From positions 2,108,001-2,172,000 of the forward strand of contig OY751494.1 of the NCBI GenBank assembly GCA_963565915.1: 64,000 nucleotides of DNA. The letters are read 5' to 3'. Of the stretch, positions 23,500 through 34,647 are shown piece after piece (position 1 is the first letter of the stretch; each line of letters opens with the position of its first letter). A program made the translations under genes and the position numbers. The DNA is from Entoloma clypeatum (taxonomy: Eukaryota > Basidiomycota > Agaricomycetes > Agaricales > Entolomataceae). A model generated the notes under the pieces. That model ran no database searches, had not been told where the DNA came from, and saw nothing but the letters and a program-made list of their open reading frames with translations.

Positions 23500-24508
23500 A
23501 TGTACCAACCACCAACGCCAGCGAGCCTGTACAACGCCTACTCCTCCCAGTACTCCGCCCAATACTCCTCCTCCCTCCTCTCCTCCCTCCCTTATTTCCC
23601 GCCCTTCCCCCATGTCAACACACCTGTCCCTCCCGCCCCATTGCCCGCCCTCCCGCCACCGCCTCCCGATCTCACCTCCATAACACCAGACATCGCGTCC
23701 AAAGCAGTCCAACGCATGATATCTGCCCAGCTCCGCGACGCCGGATTCGACTCTGCACACCCAGACGCAATGAGGCGCATCGAGCTCGAGGTCGTCGCAT
23801 GTCCGTTCTCAGTCGTTCCTTCTCTCTCTTGACTCTCATCGTTCCTGACAGTCGTCCAACACCTCTTTCAACGCGCCCATCAATATGCGAACCTCGCCAA
23901 TCGCGCCGGACCCATTGCTACCGATCTCGTCTTAGCATCCTCTGAGTTCAATATGCCTCCGCAGTCATTTCGCAAGGTCACATCCAGGGGGAAAAAGAGA
24001 GCCCGTAGTACGTCCTTGACTCTCTTTTGAGAAGCTCACGCGAACCACCCCTCTATCTTGTCAGAAGACTCGACAGCCGTACATGCACCCACATTGATTC
24101 CGGCGCCTGACCGCTCACCTTCACCTGATCTCCTGCCTTCTGACGACGAGAATGCACAAAAAATTATCCCCACGACACTCCGCATGCTTCCCACCCACTT
24201 CCCTGATCTCCCCCAGAAACACACGTATTTGCGGACTCCAGTACATGCCTCTCATCTTCTCCCGAAATATTGAAGTCTGACTAGGCATTTCATCACAGAT
24301 TTCGCCTCCCAAGAAGGCTGCTCTTCCGTCCCTAGAGAAGAAGTTAAAGACGGCTAGTTTGGTTCAAGAATCTCTCAAAAACCTCATGTTGGCAACCGAA
24401 GACAGTACCAATCAGGAAGAGGGCGAACTCTTTGGCCATATCGTAAATTGGGAACTGGGGGCGCATCCAAAGAAGAGATGGAAGATTTCCAAAGTGAAAC
24501 ATTCATAA
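23500..24508 (+). CDS. TFIID subunit 8 (TAF8-like, histone-fold protein)
   Basis: TAF8 pairs with TAF10 through a histone fold and links it to the TFIID core. ATG 23500-23502. A Pro/Tyr-rich N-terminus leads into the bromo-associated histone fold (SKAVQRMISAQLRDAGFDSAHPDA, intron, FVQHLFQRAHQYANLANRAG, then PIATDLVLASSEF). After two more introns the TAF8 C-terminal motif follows: IPTTLRMLPTHFPDLPQKHTY. It ends in a basic tail with TAA 24506-24508. The histone fold plus the LP..FP.LP.KHTY motif is specific for TAF8. Confidence 0.9.
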
Positions 24509-24606
24509 TTCTGTAGGACATGTACATTATTGAAGCTTCGACCTACACATTACTTCCCGGGTAGCCACGTTGGTGATCAAAACCACCCTTATCATGCCTG
24601 CGTCTG

Positions 24607-26906
24607 CTATTTTCCTCGGGTTTGCTTCGCAGCTACTCGTGCAGAATGGCGGCGTGGTGTCTCCTCTTGAGGGGCTGCATTGAAGGTCTGACAGCCGGCA
24701 CCGCTAGCTTTTGACGGAGCATGAGCCTCAGTGATGGAACCGCCTTCGGCCGCTTTCTTCCGCGGCAATGGTCTGGGTCGCGGTCTTGACCGTTCGATCG
24801 AGGGCGGCACACTCTGGTCTTCTGATACAGCGGTGGGAGGTGGAGGTGATACAACTCTCGGCGGGGCATTCTTGGCCTTTCCAGGAACCTTCCTGGGTCG
24901 TCCAATGGGCTTCCGGGGTCGATTTCCCGTCTCCTCAACTATTTCCAACGCTCCGGGCCCAGGTCGACCGATATCTTTCCGAGGGGACGTCCCTGTCCCC
25001 GGCGTAAGAGTCTTCATCTTCTTTGCAGCAGGCTCTTCAGCTCCAGCCCCACTTCCTCTGCTCCTTTTATTCGCGGCTGGATGTGAGGGATCCTCGACAC
25101 CCTGTTCCGGACTTTGACCACCAATAAAGACTGAGCTGGTATTCATTGTTGCAGTCTCGTCGAAGGTTGTCTCGGTTTCCTTCTGCTCACCTCTCCCCTT
25201 CTCGAGCCCTGGGCGCTCCTGGCGAGCAGCTGCACTTCGCGCGCGTGTTTGTGGCTCAGGGGTCATCGACATGGAATCTGACGGGCTTCCAGCTGCTATG
25301 GCAAGTTGGGCAGCTCGTTGCCTCAAAATCTTGTCATGCCGAAGTCGGCACTGCCCCATTGTTAACAACAAAGTGAAACGAGCACAGAGGGGGGCCAATC
25401 ACTTACCTGCGGGCCTGTTGTCCCGTTCCCTAGCTTGATGCTTATGACCTTCCATTGATTTCCCATAGTCTCGACTGCTTCCAACAATGCTTCATCATCC
25501 TCTTCTGACCATTTTGTACGGGCGCTCGGTATGCCCTCATATTCAGTCCAGCGTTCCCGGCACTGTTCATTTGTCCGGCCCGGTATGCAAGCCGCAACTT
25601 CCATCCAGGAACTTTTCCCGTAAGCTGCCACTGCAGCTTTAAGACGATCGAACTCCGCCGGCGACCAGTTTCCCTTCTTGAGTGACGGATCCAAAGCTCG
25701 AAAGTAACGGCCTTGACATTGAGCGGCGGTGGCATCTTCAGAGACAACTCTTGCTACTAGACAAACTCATGAGGCGCAAACGTGCGATAAAGACGAACTG
25801 TATGCACACCGATACTCCAATTGTTGATGCCATAACGCTGGACCGCGTCGTAGAGTTTCTCGTCATACTCCTTGTCCCATGTATGCCGCTTGCGGGGTAT
25901 CCCGTGGCGCATGCAATCGATTGGAGTCCGGTTTGCCTGGGACAGTCATAAGCGGCATCAACAGACAGTAAAGGGGCAACAATACCCCGAGCCGCGACGC
26001 TACATGAACCCAATCGACTTTTCCGTCGTTGATTGCCTGTTGCTCGGTAATCAAACGCTGGAGGTTTTCTAGTTCGGGTGTTGACCAGACACGATGGTTG
26101 ATTCTGGGATGTCTATCGCCTAACCATTTGATGCGGCACTGGTCAGCAGTGCGGTTGATGTTCGATGTCATTGACACCTGCGAGATCCGGTCAGTGCGGG
26201 GGAAGCATGGGTAGTAGCAGTGGGACCTTCTCTGCGATCATGGCCCAGTCGAGACCTTCGATGTTATTCTCAATGTCAATCGGGACGTTATAAACCTGTC
26301 CACTGTGAAGGTTCGACAGGTATGTCTAAAGATCCGTGCTCTACACACCTTCTTTGTAACTGATACGCCTGAAGACGTTGGTTCTCGCTTTTCACGGCGT
26401 CTGCTAGCGCCTTCAATTCCCTTGGCTTCACTGTTATTAGATAAAGTTAGAGGTAGGTGGAATCGCTGGTGGTAGAACGCACTTGGGTGGTGTGACGTGT
26501 TGTTCAAGTAACGCGTCCTTCTAGAGGCGTCTTCATAGAACGGAGAGTCCTGTGAAGGCTACTCAAGAGAAACACAGATGTAAAGACGAGGATCGTACGG
26601 GATTGAGAAATTCGGAGATAGGACATGGACTGCTCGGTTTATTTGCTCCAGGAATTTGGACTTCAGTGTCTATTTCATCCTCTCCGTTATCTACGTTTGC
26701 AGCTGCCTGCTCCGAACTACTTTCAGCACTATCTGTTTCAAGAAAGTGAGCGGGCGCACCAGGAGGGTCTCCAGTTCCTGCAGTTCGGCATTCAACTTCT
26801 CTGCATACTCTGTGAGAGCATACTGGTGCGCTTTATTGCTGTTCAGTGCATTCTGAGTGAGTGCCTTGAAGTCCGGGTGTGTCGAGGACGACGAGGACAC
26901 CTCCAT
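24607..26906 (-). CDS. Multi-repeat Myb DNA-binding protein, SNAPC4-like
   Basis: Predicted nuclear DNA-binding protein. ATG 26904-26906 (MEVSSSSSTHPDF), then a coiled-coil N-terminus (ALTEYAEKLNAELQELETLL) and an acidic linker. About nine short exons restore a run of Myb/SANT repeats: LDWAMIAEKV..NRTADQCRIKWLG, RVWSTPELENLQRLI..DWVHVASRLG..NRTPIDCMRHG, HTWDKEYDEKLYDAVQRYGINNW..ATAAQCQGRYF, GNWSPAEFDRLKAAVAAYG..NEQCRERWTEY, and TKWSEEDDEALLEAV..TTGPQCRLRHD. The C-terminal ~230 aa is basic and disordered. A half repeat followed by full repeats is the layout of SNAPC4 (snRNA promoter factor); a Bas1/Reb1-like role cannot be excluded. Confidence 0.8.
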
Positions 26907-26981
26907 GGCGGAAGGCGAATGGGTCACGTGGTGAAAAAACTTGCTAACTGGTGCTACCTGCTCTAGAGAACAGACCGCATC

Positions 26982-27718
26982 ATGGCAAAGGCGTCCGCGA
27001 AACGTATCGGTGCGTCGCAAAATTTCACTTCACATCGCGTCCTCCCGCTTACCGTGACATCAGCAAACCAGAACGAGGCGGCCGTCAGGCATCTCAAGCT
27101 TGGCACGATACTTCCAACAGTCATATCGCTCGTGCTTCGTTTCCTCTTCAGAAGAGACTCCCTCCCGCCTTCGAAGACGTCTCTGGCTCTCTACGTTGTC
27201 ACCTTCTTTCCGGCGTTCTTCCTATCGAACTATCTAATCAAGATAGGCACTACGCGGCGTGATCCCACAACAGGCACGTTGATATCTTATGGCGAGGACT
27301 TGCAACAACCCGGAGTGACAGAATGGTGTTTCGATATCTTGTACATAACATGTGAGTCTGTTGAAGCCCTGGTATGTGCTGCTGTGATGTTGAAATCGGG
27401 GGAACAGGGACATGTCAAATCGGCAGTGGTGCAGTTGGTGATTGGTTTTGGTGGCTATACATGGTGGTCTGTTCTGCTTATCGTTGTCGGTACATAACTA
27501 CGATACTCATCCTTGATTGCGTCGATAAGATCCCGATCTATGCGGTCTTCAAGCTTTGGACATCTGTAATTTCCCCCATGGTCCTCGGACGATCAAGCCA
27601 GGAAGCTTCACTCACGGGCGATACAGAAAGAGAGTCCACTAGCAAGCGACAAGAAAAACTTCGAAAACGAAGTGAACGCGGTGACCACCGAGTACGCGCG
27701 CAACATGTCAAAAAATAA
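26982..27718 (+). CDS. SND2: SRP-independent ER targeting protein 2 (SND2/TMEM208 family)
   Basis: Polytopic ER membrane protein of the SND pathway that routes proteins with internal or C-terminal membrane segments to the translocon. ATG 26982-26984. After MAKASAKRI, an intron leads to ANQNEAAVRHLKLGTILPT. Hydrophobic segments follow: TVISLVLRFLF, ALYVVTFFPAFFLSNYLI, EWCFDILYITW, and GAVGDWFWWLYM rejoined by an intron to IPIYAVFKLWT. The tail is basic and charged (TSKRQEKLRKRSERG), ending with TAA 27716-27718. Size (about 170 aa) and the WFWWLYM..PIYAVFKLW signature match the family. The start is 75 bp from the divergent Myb gene. Confidence 0.88.
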
Positions 27719-27802
27719 CACACACATTGTCCATTATTGGGATGTGCACTGGTTTATTGTAATATACATTCTGAAAAGATATTCCCCCACTTGTTGAGCC
27801 AG

Positions 27803-29514
27803 TCAAACAAGAGTCGCGAATCCGACGGTGTTGTTGCCAAAATCGAATGCTATCAAAAGAGACATATTGTTAGTCTAGGTCACAGCAAATTTCCGTGTGC
27901 AAACCTGTGTAGATATTCCTCAGGAACACGTCACCAGCGACCCAGAAGGCTGATCAAGTAGCGTGAGCTGCATATATACTGGAAGTAGAGGATGTACACA
28001 TACGCAGTGACGCAGCTACGATCCCGCCAACGCAGTCCGAAGAGTTTCGTGTGACAGGGCCGAGATTGAATGAATCGGGGGCGATAGCGAACGGCGTTCC
28101 GTTGAAAGTCAAGCTGACGGTGGGCACTGCATTGCATGGGACTAATGAACGGCTGTCAATGATGTCCAACACTGCTAAGATGAATGAAGGTCTGATTACC
28201 TGTAAAGAATCCGTCGCCAACTGTTCTCGAAGCATTCTTTGAACCAGAGATCGCATTGTAGAGCGCGATAACACTATGCGTGTCCCCGTAAACCAAGGAT
28301 GTTCCAGCGTCCACGATGGTAGATAAACCTCTGGCGACAGAACTTCCATTCATTTTGACAGATTCAAGGTTAATTTGCCAGAAACCCTATTGAGCCGCAA
28401 AGTCACTTAATGACCTGGTCCATCAATATATAAATTTATATACCTGTTTAGTTACAGGGCTCCAAGTAAGGGAGCCGTTGAAGAGTCTGGCGTTGAAACC
28501 ACCCAAGAACAATTCCGAGCCATTGGTTGCGAGTTTAAAGCCGAATTGAGGAGCGGTCGTCTGATTCTGGGTAATCAGGGTGTTGAATACAGGATTGGCA
28601 CCATATTCTGAGATTTGCGGGTACGACATTCCCATCAAACCGTCAGGAGAGAACGTCTGGATATTGAAACCTTGAGAGTACCGCGTTGCCGCACCGAGCG
28701 TCTGGTTCACTGCCTGCATGGTTGTTGAGTAGTTCTGAGCTGAATGAAAGGATGAACTCTACCGTCAAGCCAGAAATTGTTACTGTGTCTGTAAACTGAT
28801 ACCCTTCAACGGTCGACCCATCACCATACGATAGACTGAAATTGCGGCCGAGAGGCCGAGATGTCGAACTTGCGTTTGTGTTATAAATCCGATGACCTTG
28901 GCAGGTTTGGCATGACGTTCCAGGTAGGAAAAGATCGGCACTGCCTAAGATCCAATCAATAAATTTCCTCAAGATGTCGAAAGAAACAAATAAAGATCAC
29001 CGGTATCAAAATCGACTAAAAGCCAGCATCAATACAGCCTGCGGTCATTTGTCAAAAGATATATTTACCTCTGTATGACACTGGCGGAGTGCCCACGGTG
29101 ATATTACCATACCATAACGTGTCACTATCGTCGATCAAGGTGTTAGCTCCTGTCAAGCGTTTGTAATAGTGATTTGCAGGGAGCTGGTCTGAAGCGCCAT
29201 CATGATATCTTCTGATATCGTCTGGATGTGCTACGCCCATGTTCCTTTCATAAGCGGCAAACCCTTGCTCGAGTTTCCTGGCAGCAACTATGACGGGAGA
29301 ATCTTTGAGAGATCATGCATTGCGCTTACCTGTACATCCGAGCGCGCTGAGTGATCAAAGGTACTGTGTCCATGCTTCCGGCCACATCGGCGGGGAAGCG
29401 TTTTGCTAGGGGTATCGTGATAGTGCTGTGAGGTGCGGTTGCATGATGCGCCATCTGGACCACTGCGCCGAGCGAGGGGCTCAATAATGCGAGCGTAAGA
29501 AATGCTGATCTCAT
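27803..29514 (-). CDS. Secreted aspartic protease (pepsin family A1)
   Basis: Extracellular or vacuolar acid endopeptidase. ATG 29512-29514 starts a clear signal peptide (MRSAFLTLALLSPSLGAVV), followed by a propeptide with basic processing-type residues. The mature part has LWYGNITVGTPPVSY, the first catalytic motif DFDTGSADLFLPG, the flap YGDGSTVEGYQFTDTV, the second catalytic motif IVDAGTSLVYG, and the C-terminal CVGGI and FWVAGDVFLRNIYT signatures. The end is DFGNNTVGFATLV with TGA 27803-27805. Several N-x-S/T sites are present. About eight to nine exons. Both catalytic aspartates are intact, so it should be active. Confidence 0.92.
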
Positions 29515-30404
29515 GTCCGTAGCAGAGTGCGGGAAATGATTCAGAAACCCTTCCACTTTCCTAAGCTTTATTAGAGAAAGGGCAAAGTTTCGGACACGGA
29601 GCGGCATAAGTGAGCCATAGGGGAGAAATATTGCATTCGTGCAGTAGCCACAATGACCAGATGTTGACATGCAGCAGAGTGTGGATCCGAAGATTGCTTT
29701 CGGCCTAATTGTCGAGCCATACTTCCTTTCGAATAGAAGACCTCGGCGTCTTATTCAATAAAAATGAATAACTTGAAATGCAATAGCCTATCAACCACAA
29801 TTAGTACATAGCAAGAAGGATCATGAAGCCGCCGGAGTTTGCAGGATACCTATTGGCTGTGCGACATCTCGAAGGGGGGAACGGACATGGCGGCCCAGTA
29901 CAACTTAGCAGCACTGCTTGTGGTTGTTCCGAAACTTTAATCGCAAGTTGATGCAGATCCGCGACGCGTCCACAAAGACAAATAACATGTCCGAATCGGT
30001 CATACATGGGGTGTCTCTAGTACCGCCAATGTCGTCTGCTCTGACGACACCTGAGTGTGCTAAACCCCCTCCCGAAGTGCGTGATTAACCCGCCCTTCCT
30101 TCCCGCCGTAACCTGCTGCTTACTGCAGGCCTCACCACAGATACCACCTCTTATTGACCTGTTCTCTGGGCCATGCTTCGGAGATTTGAGTCGCTCCAAT
30201 GTGACAACGTCCCTTTTATTGTTGGAACTTGGCCTCTTACTGCGCATATACCCAGTCTTTGAACACCTCCGCTGATACATCTCAAAGTCCGAAGCCTTTC
30301 CTTTCTAATCCGCTGGAGAATTCCGAACACGAGCCACAACTGTCTGGAGTTGGGCCACAGGAAACAGTTTGTTTTGCTTTCCTTTCTGGCAAATCGTTCC
30401 GCAG
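29515..30404. promoter_or_regulatory. Divergent intergenic region upstream of the aspartic protease and Sfr1 genes
   Basis: This 890-bp stretch lies between two divergent start codons. Several short open frames exist, but none has recognisable protein content or consistent splice sites. It presumably holds both promoters; no specific site was identified. Confidence 0.45.
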
Positions 30405-32623
30405 ATGGGTCGAAAACAGATTATCACCGGATCTTTTCCTGCCGCTGATGTCGAAGAGCTCGAATCTAAGAGGTCAAGCACATATTCTGTGCCATCCGTT
30501 CCGCTGGAGCGCAATGATCCGAACCACCACGAGATTGCAATAGCTACTCCTGACTCGCTTTTCAGCGTTTGTCCTTGGTTTCTCTCATGAAACACCAGCG
30601 GATAATTATTGCTAACCTTCCTTGCCAGATATTCAACAGATCTTCTGGCTACATTTCAACCGGCCCTGCATCACACACTGCTCCATTGTTCCCATCTCCA
30701 AGACATGAAGATGGAATGTACGTTGATTTCAAAGTGATTTGTCCTTGCACCTCGGAACATTGTTGCACAGCTCGTCATTTTCTGGCTCGCCTCCGAGATT
30801 CGCATCTCCCCCCGTTTATCAGAATGAGATTGTCATGAACCCAGACTTGTCTTCTTCCCCACCAACTTCCAGTCCGCCACAGATATTTTCTTCCTCGCCA
30901 TTACCATCGTCTCAGTCCTCAAATCCAGCTGGGGGTGACCAATCGTTCGTTTACAAACAAGTATGATTCAAGCCTCATGTCGGTCCTCTTTCTAATGCTG
31001 AGTTCGATCAGGCAATACCTTTGGTGACAGAAGAAGAAGTCGATGACGAACCTATGGAATATGTCTATCTCAACCTGAAAAATGCGACTTCATCATCGTC
31101 AGATATGCCGACTGATCTATACCAACGACCCTCACTTTTCGATTCCCATGCAGCAGCCCAAGGCCCATCAGATTCTCCACTGTTTTCTCCTAGTCCCGGA
31201 TATTCATCATCACAAGAAATTATACAGTCTCTCCATGAGGACGTATCTGGCCCGCCGACTTTTAAAACTATGCAACAGGTTGATTCAAACCCTTTGACCG
31301 TCTTACACGACACTTGCCGGACAAGCCTTGACAAACCGACTCGATTTCAAGATCATGAACTCTTACGCCATCCACAACATGTTTTTTCGCCGAAGCTCTC
31401 TCCAGCTGACACATCTCTGCCTATTCATTATACATCGCCTTCGGGATCAGATGCTGAATGCTTGGCCACCATGGGCCTACCATCCAAACAGGTATCCCGT
31501 GCTCCATCATGCGAAATCCTTCTCAATAAAACACGCTACAGGACTCCGTCACTGACATTATCATGCAGCCGCTAGAACCGGGAGAGACTGCGATATCCGG
31601 AGAGCTATGGCGTGAAGTAGTTTGTTCAAGTATTTCTGATCGATGTTGTCGATTTCACAATCTGTTCAATTTCAGGTCCTTGAAAGTCCTTCTGACCAGA
31701 TCGTTAAAAAACGCAAAGCTGATAACGAAATTGCTGAAGCCAACGCATATCATCCCATCACAGTGCGCAATTCTCAATGCTCACTATCTCATTGTCGAAT
31801 ATTCAATCAATGACTGATGTCAAATTCAACGATCCAGCTACAACCGAAAGCGTGTTTGCCAAATCCTAAACGCGCGACTTACGCTTCACAAAAGTTGCAA
31901 TTGAAAAAGTTGGCAAAACCATTCCGGCCGCCGATCCTGAAACGACCGAAGTTGGATGAATTCGAATCTCCTGCAAAACCATCCCAAGCGATCATGTCTA
32001 GTCATAAACATATAAAAGAATCCAACACAAGCGACATGCGTTTCCAACAGCTCCCAGCACCTGAAGCGACCGACGAAAGAAAAAAGCACCGCACGCAACG
32101 AGCTGCTGCCCAGTTCAAATCTCCTCTCATGACAAGAATATCTCCCCGGATTTCATCCGTTCGAATGACACCAACTATCCAAGAGCTGGAACGCAAGGTC
32201 CAAGTCTTGAAACGGGCAATCAAGGTAAAGCGAGATGGGGACGAAGAGACGCTCAAAAAGCTGGTACGTCGATGGACAGAGGCTGGCAGGGAAGTGGCTT
32301 GGGAGGTATGGGAGCTGGTCAAAGAGAACGGCAATAGCGAGGATCAACCTTGGGCCCAGGGGAAGGGATCTTTGGAAACAGGATGGGGATGGGAAGAGAA
32401 AGGTTCCAACGGGAGAGAGAAAACTTGGGGCTGGGATGACGTTGAAGAAGTAGAAGGCAAGGAACGTGTGACAGTGGTGGAAGAGGAAACAAACCTAAGG
32501 AGGAATGACGATTGCGATGAAGAGAAAAGACAGGACAGCATCGGAACGATGTTGTTCCAGCTGGGTATTGCTCCAGCAACATTGGGATGGAGTGAAGAAG
32601 AGGGGGTGTTTGAAGATGCATAA
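30405..32623 (+). CDS. Swi5-dependent recombination repair protein 1 (Sfr1/Mei5-like)
   Basis: Partner of Swi5 that stabilises Rad51/Dmc1 filaments in homologous recombination. The first credible ATG is 30405-30407 (MGRKQIITGSF). The N-terminal two thirds is long, Ser/Pro-rich and disordered, spread over about five exons. The conserved part is the C-terminal exon: TIQELERKVQVLKRAIKVK, then EETLKKLVRRWTEAGREVAWEVWELV, which is the Mei5/Sfr1 coiled-coil domain, followed by an acidic Trp/Gly-rich tail and TAA 32621-32623. The N-terminal intron positions are inferred and some may be off by a splice site; the C-terminal family match is strong. Confidence 0.8.
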
Positions 32624-32728
32624 CATGATTGAATTATCTTTGAGTGCTGTCTGTGATGATTGTGCATGCCATCCCAATTCATAGCCATCGACTGAAAAAC
32701 GATTTCGATTTGGCATTTTGGGCCTCGT

Positions 32729-33358
32729 TCAACCTTTCTGGGATACTTTGATATAGGTTGTGGGCATGTCGTAGCCGAGGTTCAAGCTGGCTGACCAAGG
32801 GGTGAGGTGGCCGCGACATCTTTGCCTCGGCAGCTTCGTGAGCTGAGAAAAGGTCGTCGACTGATGAAATGTTAGAACCTTGTACGTCCGCAGGTCATCG
32901 TTCTTGCTTACAGGATTTGATGCCATGACCCGCGAGCTCCTTGCGATCTTCGACAGAGAGCACCTTTTCCCAAAAGTAAAGGTTGTAGCCTTCGAACAGT
33001 AAGTGACCAACGTCCGTGGTTGCCCTTGATAAAAGACAAACCTTTGAGGTTCCGGTCTCCTTTAAAAGCTGAGTCGACTTCTTGAAAGTTGATTTGTTTC
33101 TTCATGAGTTCAGCCTCTTCAATTTCCTCTTTCTTAATCTTGGTCTGGACTTGGGCCAGTTGAGCTTCAAGCCTCTAGAAATGAAAGGAGCTTCATCAAT
33201 GCCATTAGCCCCCTTCAATGATGAGGTACCTTGAGGAGCCTTTCGTCTCTGTGTTGAGCATTTGTGTAAAAGTCATTTTTAGCCTTTGTGCGAACCGTTC
33301 TCCTCTGCTGGAAACAAGAGGCGGCGCGCCATTCAAGGGTGGTTATGTACCGAAGCAT
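32729..33358 (-). CDS. Small conserved protein of unknown function, probably mitochondrial
   Basis: Not recognised. ATG 33356-33358 gives a presequence-like start (MLRYITTLEWRAASCFQQRR). After it come a charged helical segment (NDFYTNAQHRDERLLK, intron, RLEAQLAQVQTKIKKEEIEEAE), then SAFKGDRNLKG, then YNLYFWEKVLSVEDRKELAG, and a C-terminal exon ending LGYDMPTTYIKVSQKG with TGA at 32729. The frame is open further upstream to an ATG at 33580, but that extension is Cys/Arg-rich and does not look like protein. Product is about 120-150 aa. Confidence 0.55.
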
Positions 33359-33655
33359 AATACAGGCCCTGTCGCACGAGATGAAACCATTCTCTCGCAC
33401 ACACTTGCAAAGTTTGCAGCCCTCTATCACCGTCAGATTGCGGCTTATGTAAGAAACAAGGTTTGATCGTGGGCGTGTGGCACAGGTCCCAGCTCTTATA
33501 CCTCGCGCCATCTGCTTCGAACCACGACCGCCCACGCTACTACATCTTCCCTGTCCGCTCAATTCAAACAACCGTCGCATTTCGTTTTGGATAGCCCAAG
33601 GTCAGCCCTGCGTCCGCCAGCCTTGCCCCGCCCGCTCACCACTGTTTGGCAGCCT

Positions 33656-34509
33656 ATGTCCAGTGTAGCGAGCTCGAGTGTGGGGAATATGCCCCCACGA
33701 CACACCAAGAAGCAGCTCGCCGACGTGCAACCGGTCCAACTCGCTGAGGTCATGCAAGGTGCCATAAAGGAGAACCACAAACAGGCGGAAGAACTCGAGG
33801 GCGATAAGAGCGACGGTGGTGAAGAACTGACTCCGCCGCCACCATCGCAGGAGGAACCCCTGCCCAGCGAACCGGCGCAACCTGAGATTAAACAAGTTCA
33901 AGGTTACACGGTACTGTCATCGCCATGTGTACAATTGTCTTCAGTCATTGACCGCCCTCAGATGACTGCCGCCGTCTATCCCCCGCAGCCCTGCGAACGG
34001 TGTGTCCGCGCTAGGAAAACGTGCAAGGGGATTGCGGGCGCTCGATGCGAGCATTGCAAATCTCTTCATCAGAAGTGCTCGAACAGTACGGGACCACCCC
34101 GCGGTCGCCATGCAAGTAAGCTGCGCCCGTCGGTTGTCCGCCTCCCCTGAACTGACTTGTTTATTGCCTCCGCTTAGCGGGAAATACCTCGCGTGGCGGG
34201 GAAAACGGCAAGAAAGGGTCGTCGGCACAAGCTCGGCCGAAACGTAAAGCAGCCAACGATAAACCCAAGCTGGTTGACGATGACGGGGAAGAAGGGGACG
34301 AAGACGACGAAGACGACGACGACGAGAAAGGCCAACCTGCACGCAAGAAGCGTCGCCCTGCCGTTGAAGGTCGGGCACGCATCCTCAAAGACATCGCTGA
34401 GGTCGAGGGGACCATAAAGAGACTTCAGGCATCCTTTACCAAGGATTTGACGAAGCTTCAGCAGACTGTGACGTCTCTGGCATCGCAAATCCGAGAGATG
34501 GACAATTAA
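33656..34509 (+). CDS. Cysteine-cluster (Zn2Cys6-like) protein with acidic region and coiled coil
   Basis: Putative DNA-binding or chromatin protein. ATG 33656-33658 (MSSVASSSVGNMPPRH). An acidic, Pro-rich N-terminus is joined by an intron (about 33897-33960) to a six-cysteine cluster, CERCVRARKTC-KGIAGAR-CEHCKSLHQKC, close to the Gal4-type CX2CX6C..CX2CX6C pattern. After a second intron (about 34114-34177) come a basic stretch, a long Asp/Glu run, RKKRR, and a C-terminal coiled coil (ILKDIAEVEGTIKRLQASF, then LTKLQQTVTSLASQIREM). Stop TAA 34507-34509. There is no Fungal_trans domain. The same layout recurs in the antisense gene inside the Gypsy element at 55.4 kb. Confidence 0.72.
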
Positions 34510-34647
34510 TGCCGGGAACGCGTAGACCGGCGCATTTGTATCTATTAATCTAGCTGTATGTATATAGGGCACGGAATTTGTTTGTAATTACTGGCGAATA
34601 TGTAGAAATCGTTGGGAGATGAATCGCTGTACCTTGCTTTCTGCCTC

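Noticed and set aside
24731..25117. Plus-strand frame of 128 codons in the Myb gene
   Set aside because: It is antisense to the disordered C-terminus of the Myb protein, with no start context, splice sites or recognisable domain.
33359..33580. N-terminal extension of the small mitochondrial-type protein to an ATG at 33580
   Set aside because: The extension is Cys/Arg-rich and unlike protein. The ATG at 33358 gives a clean presequence instead.
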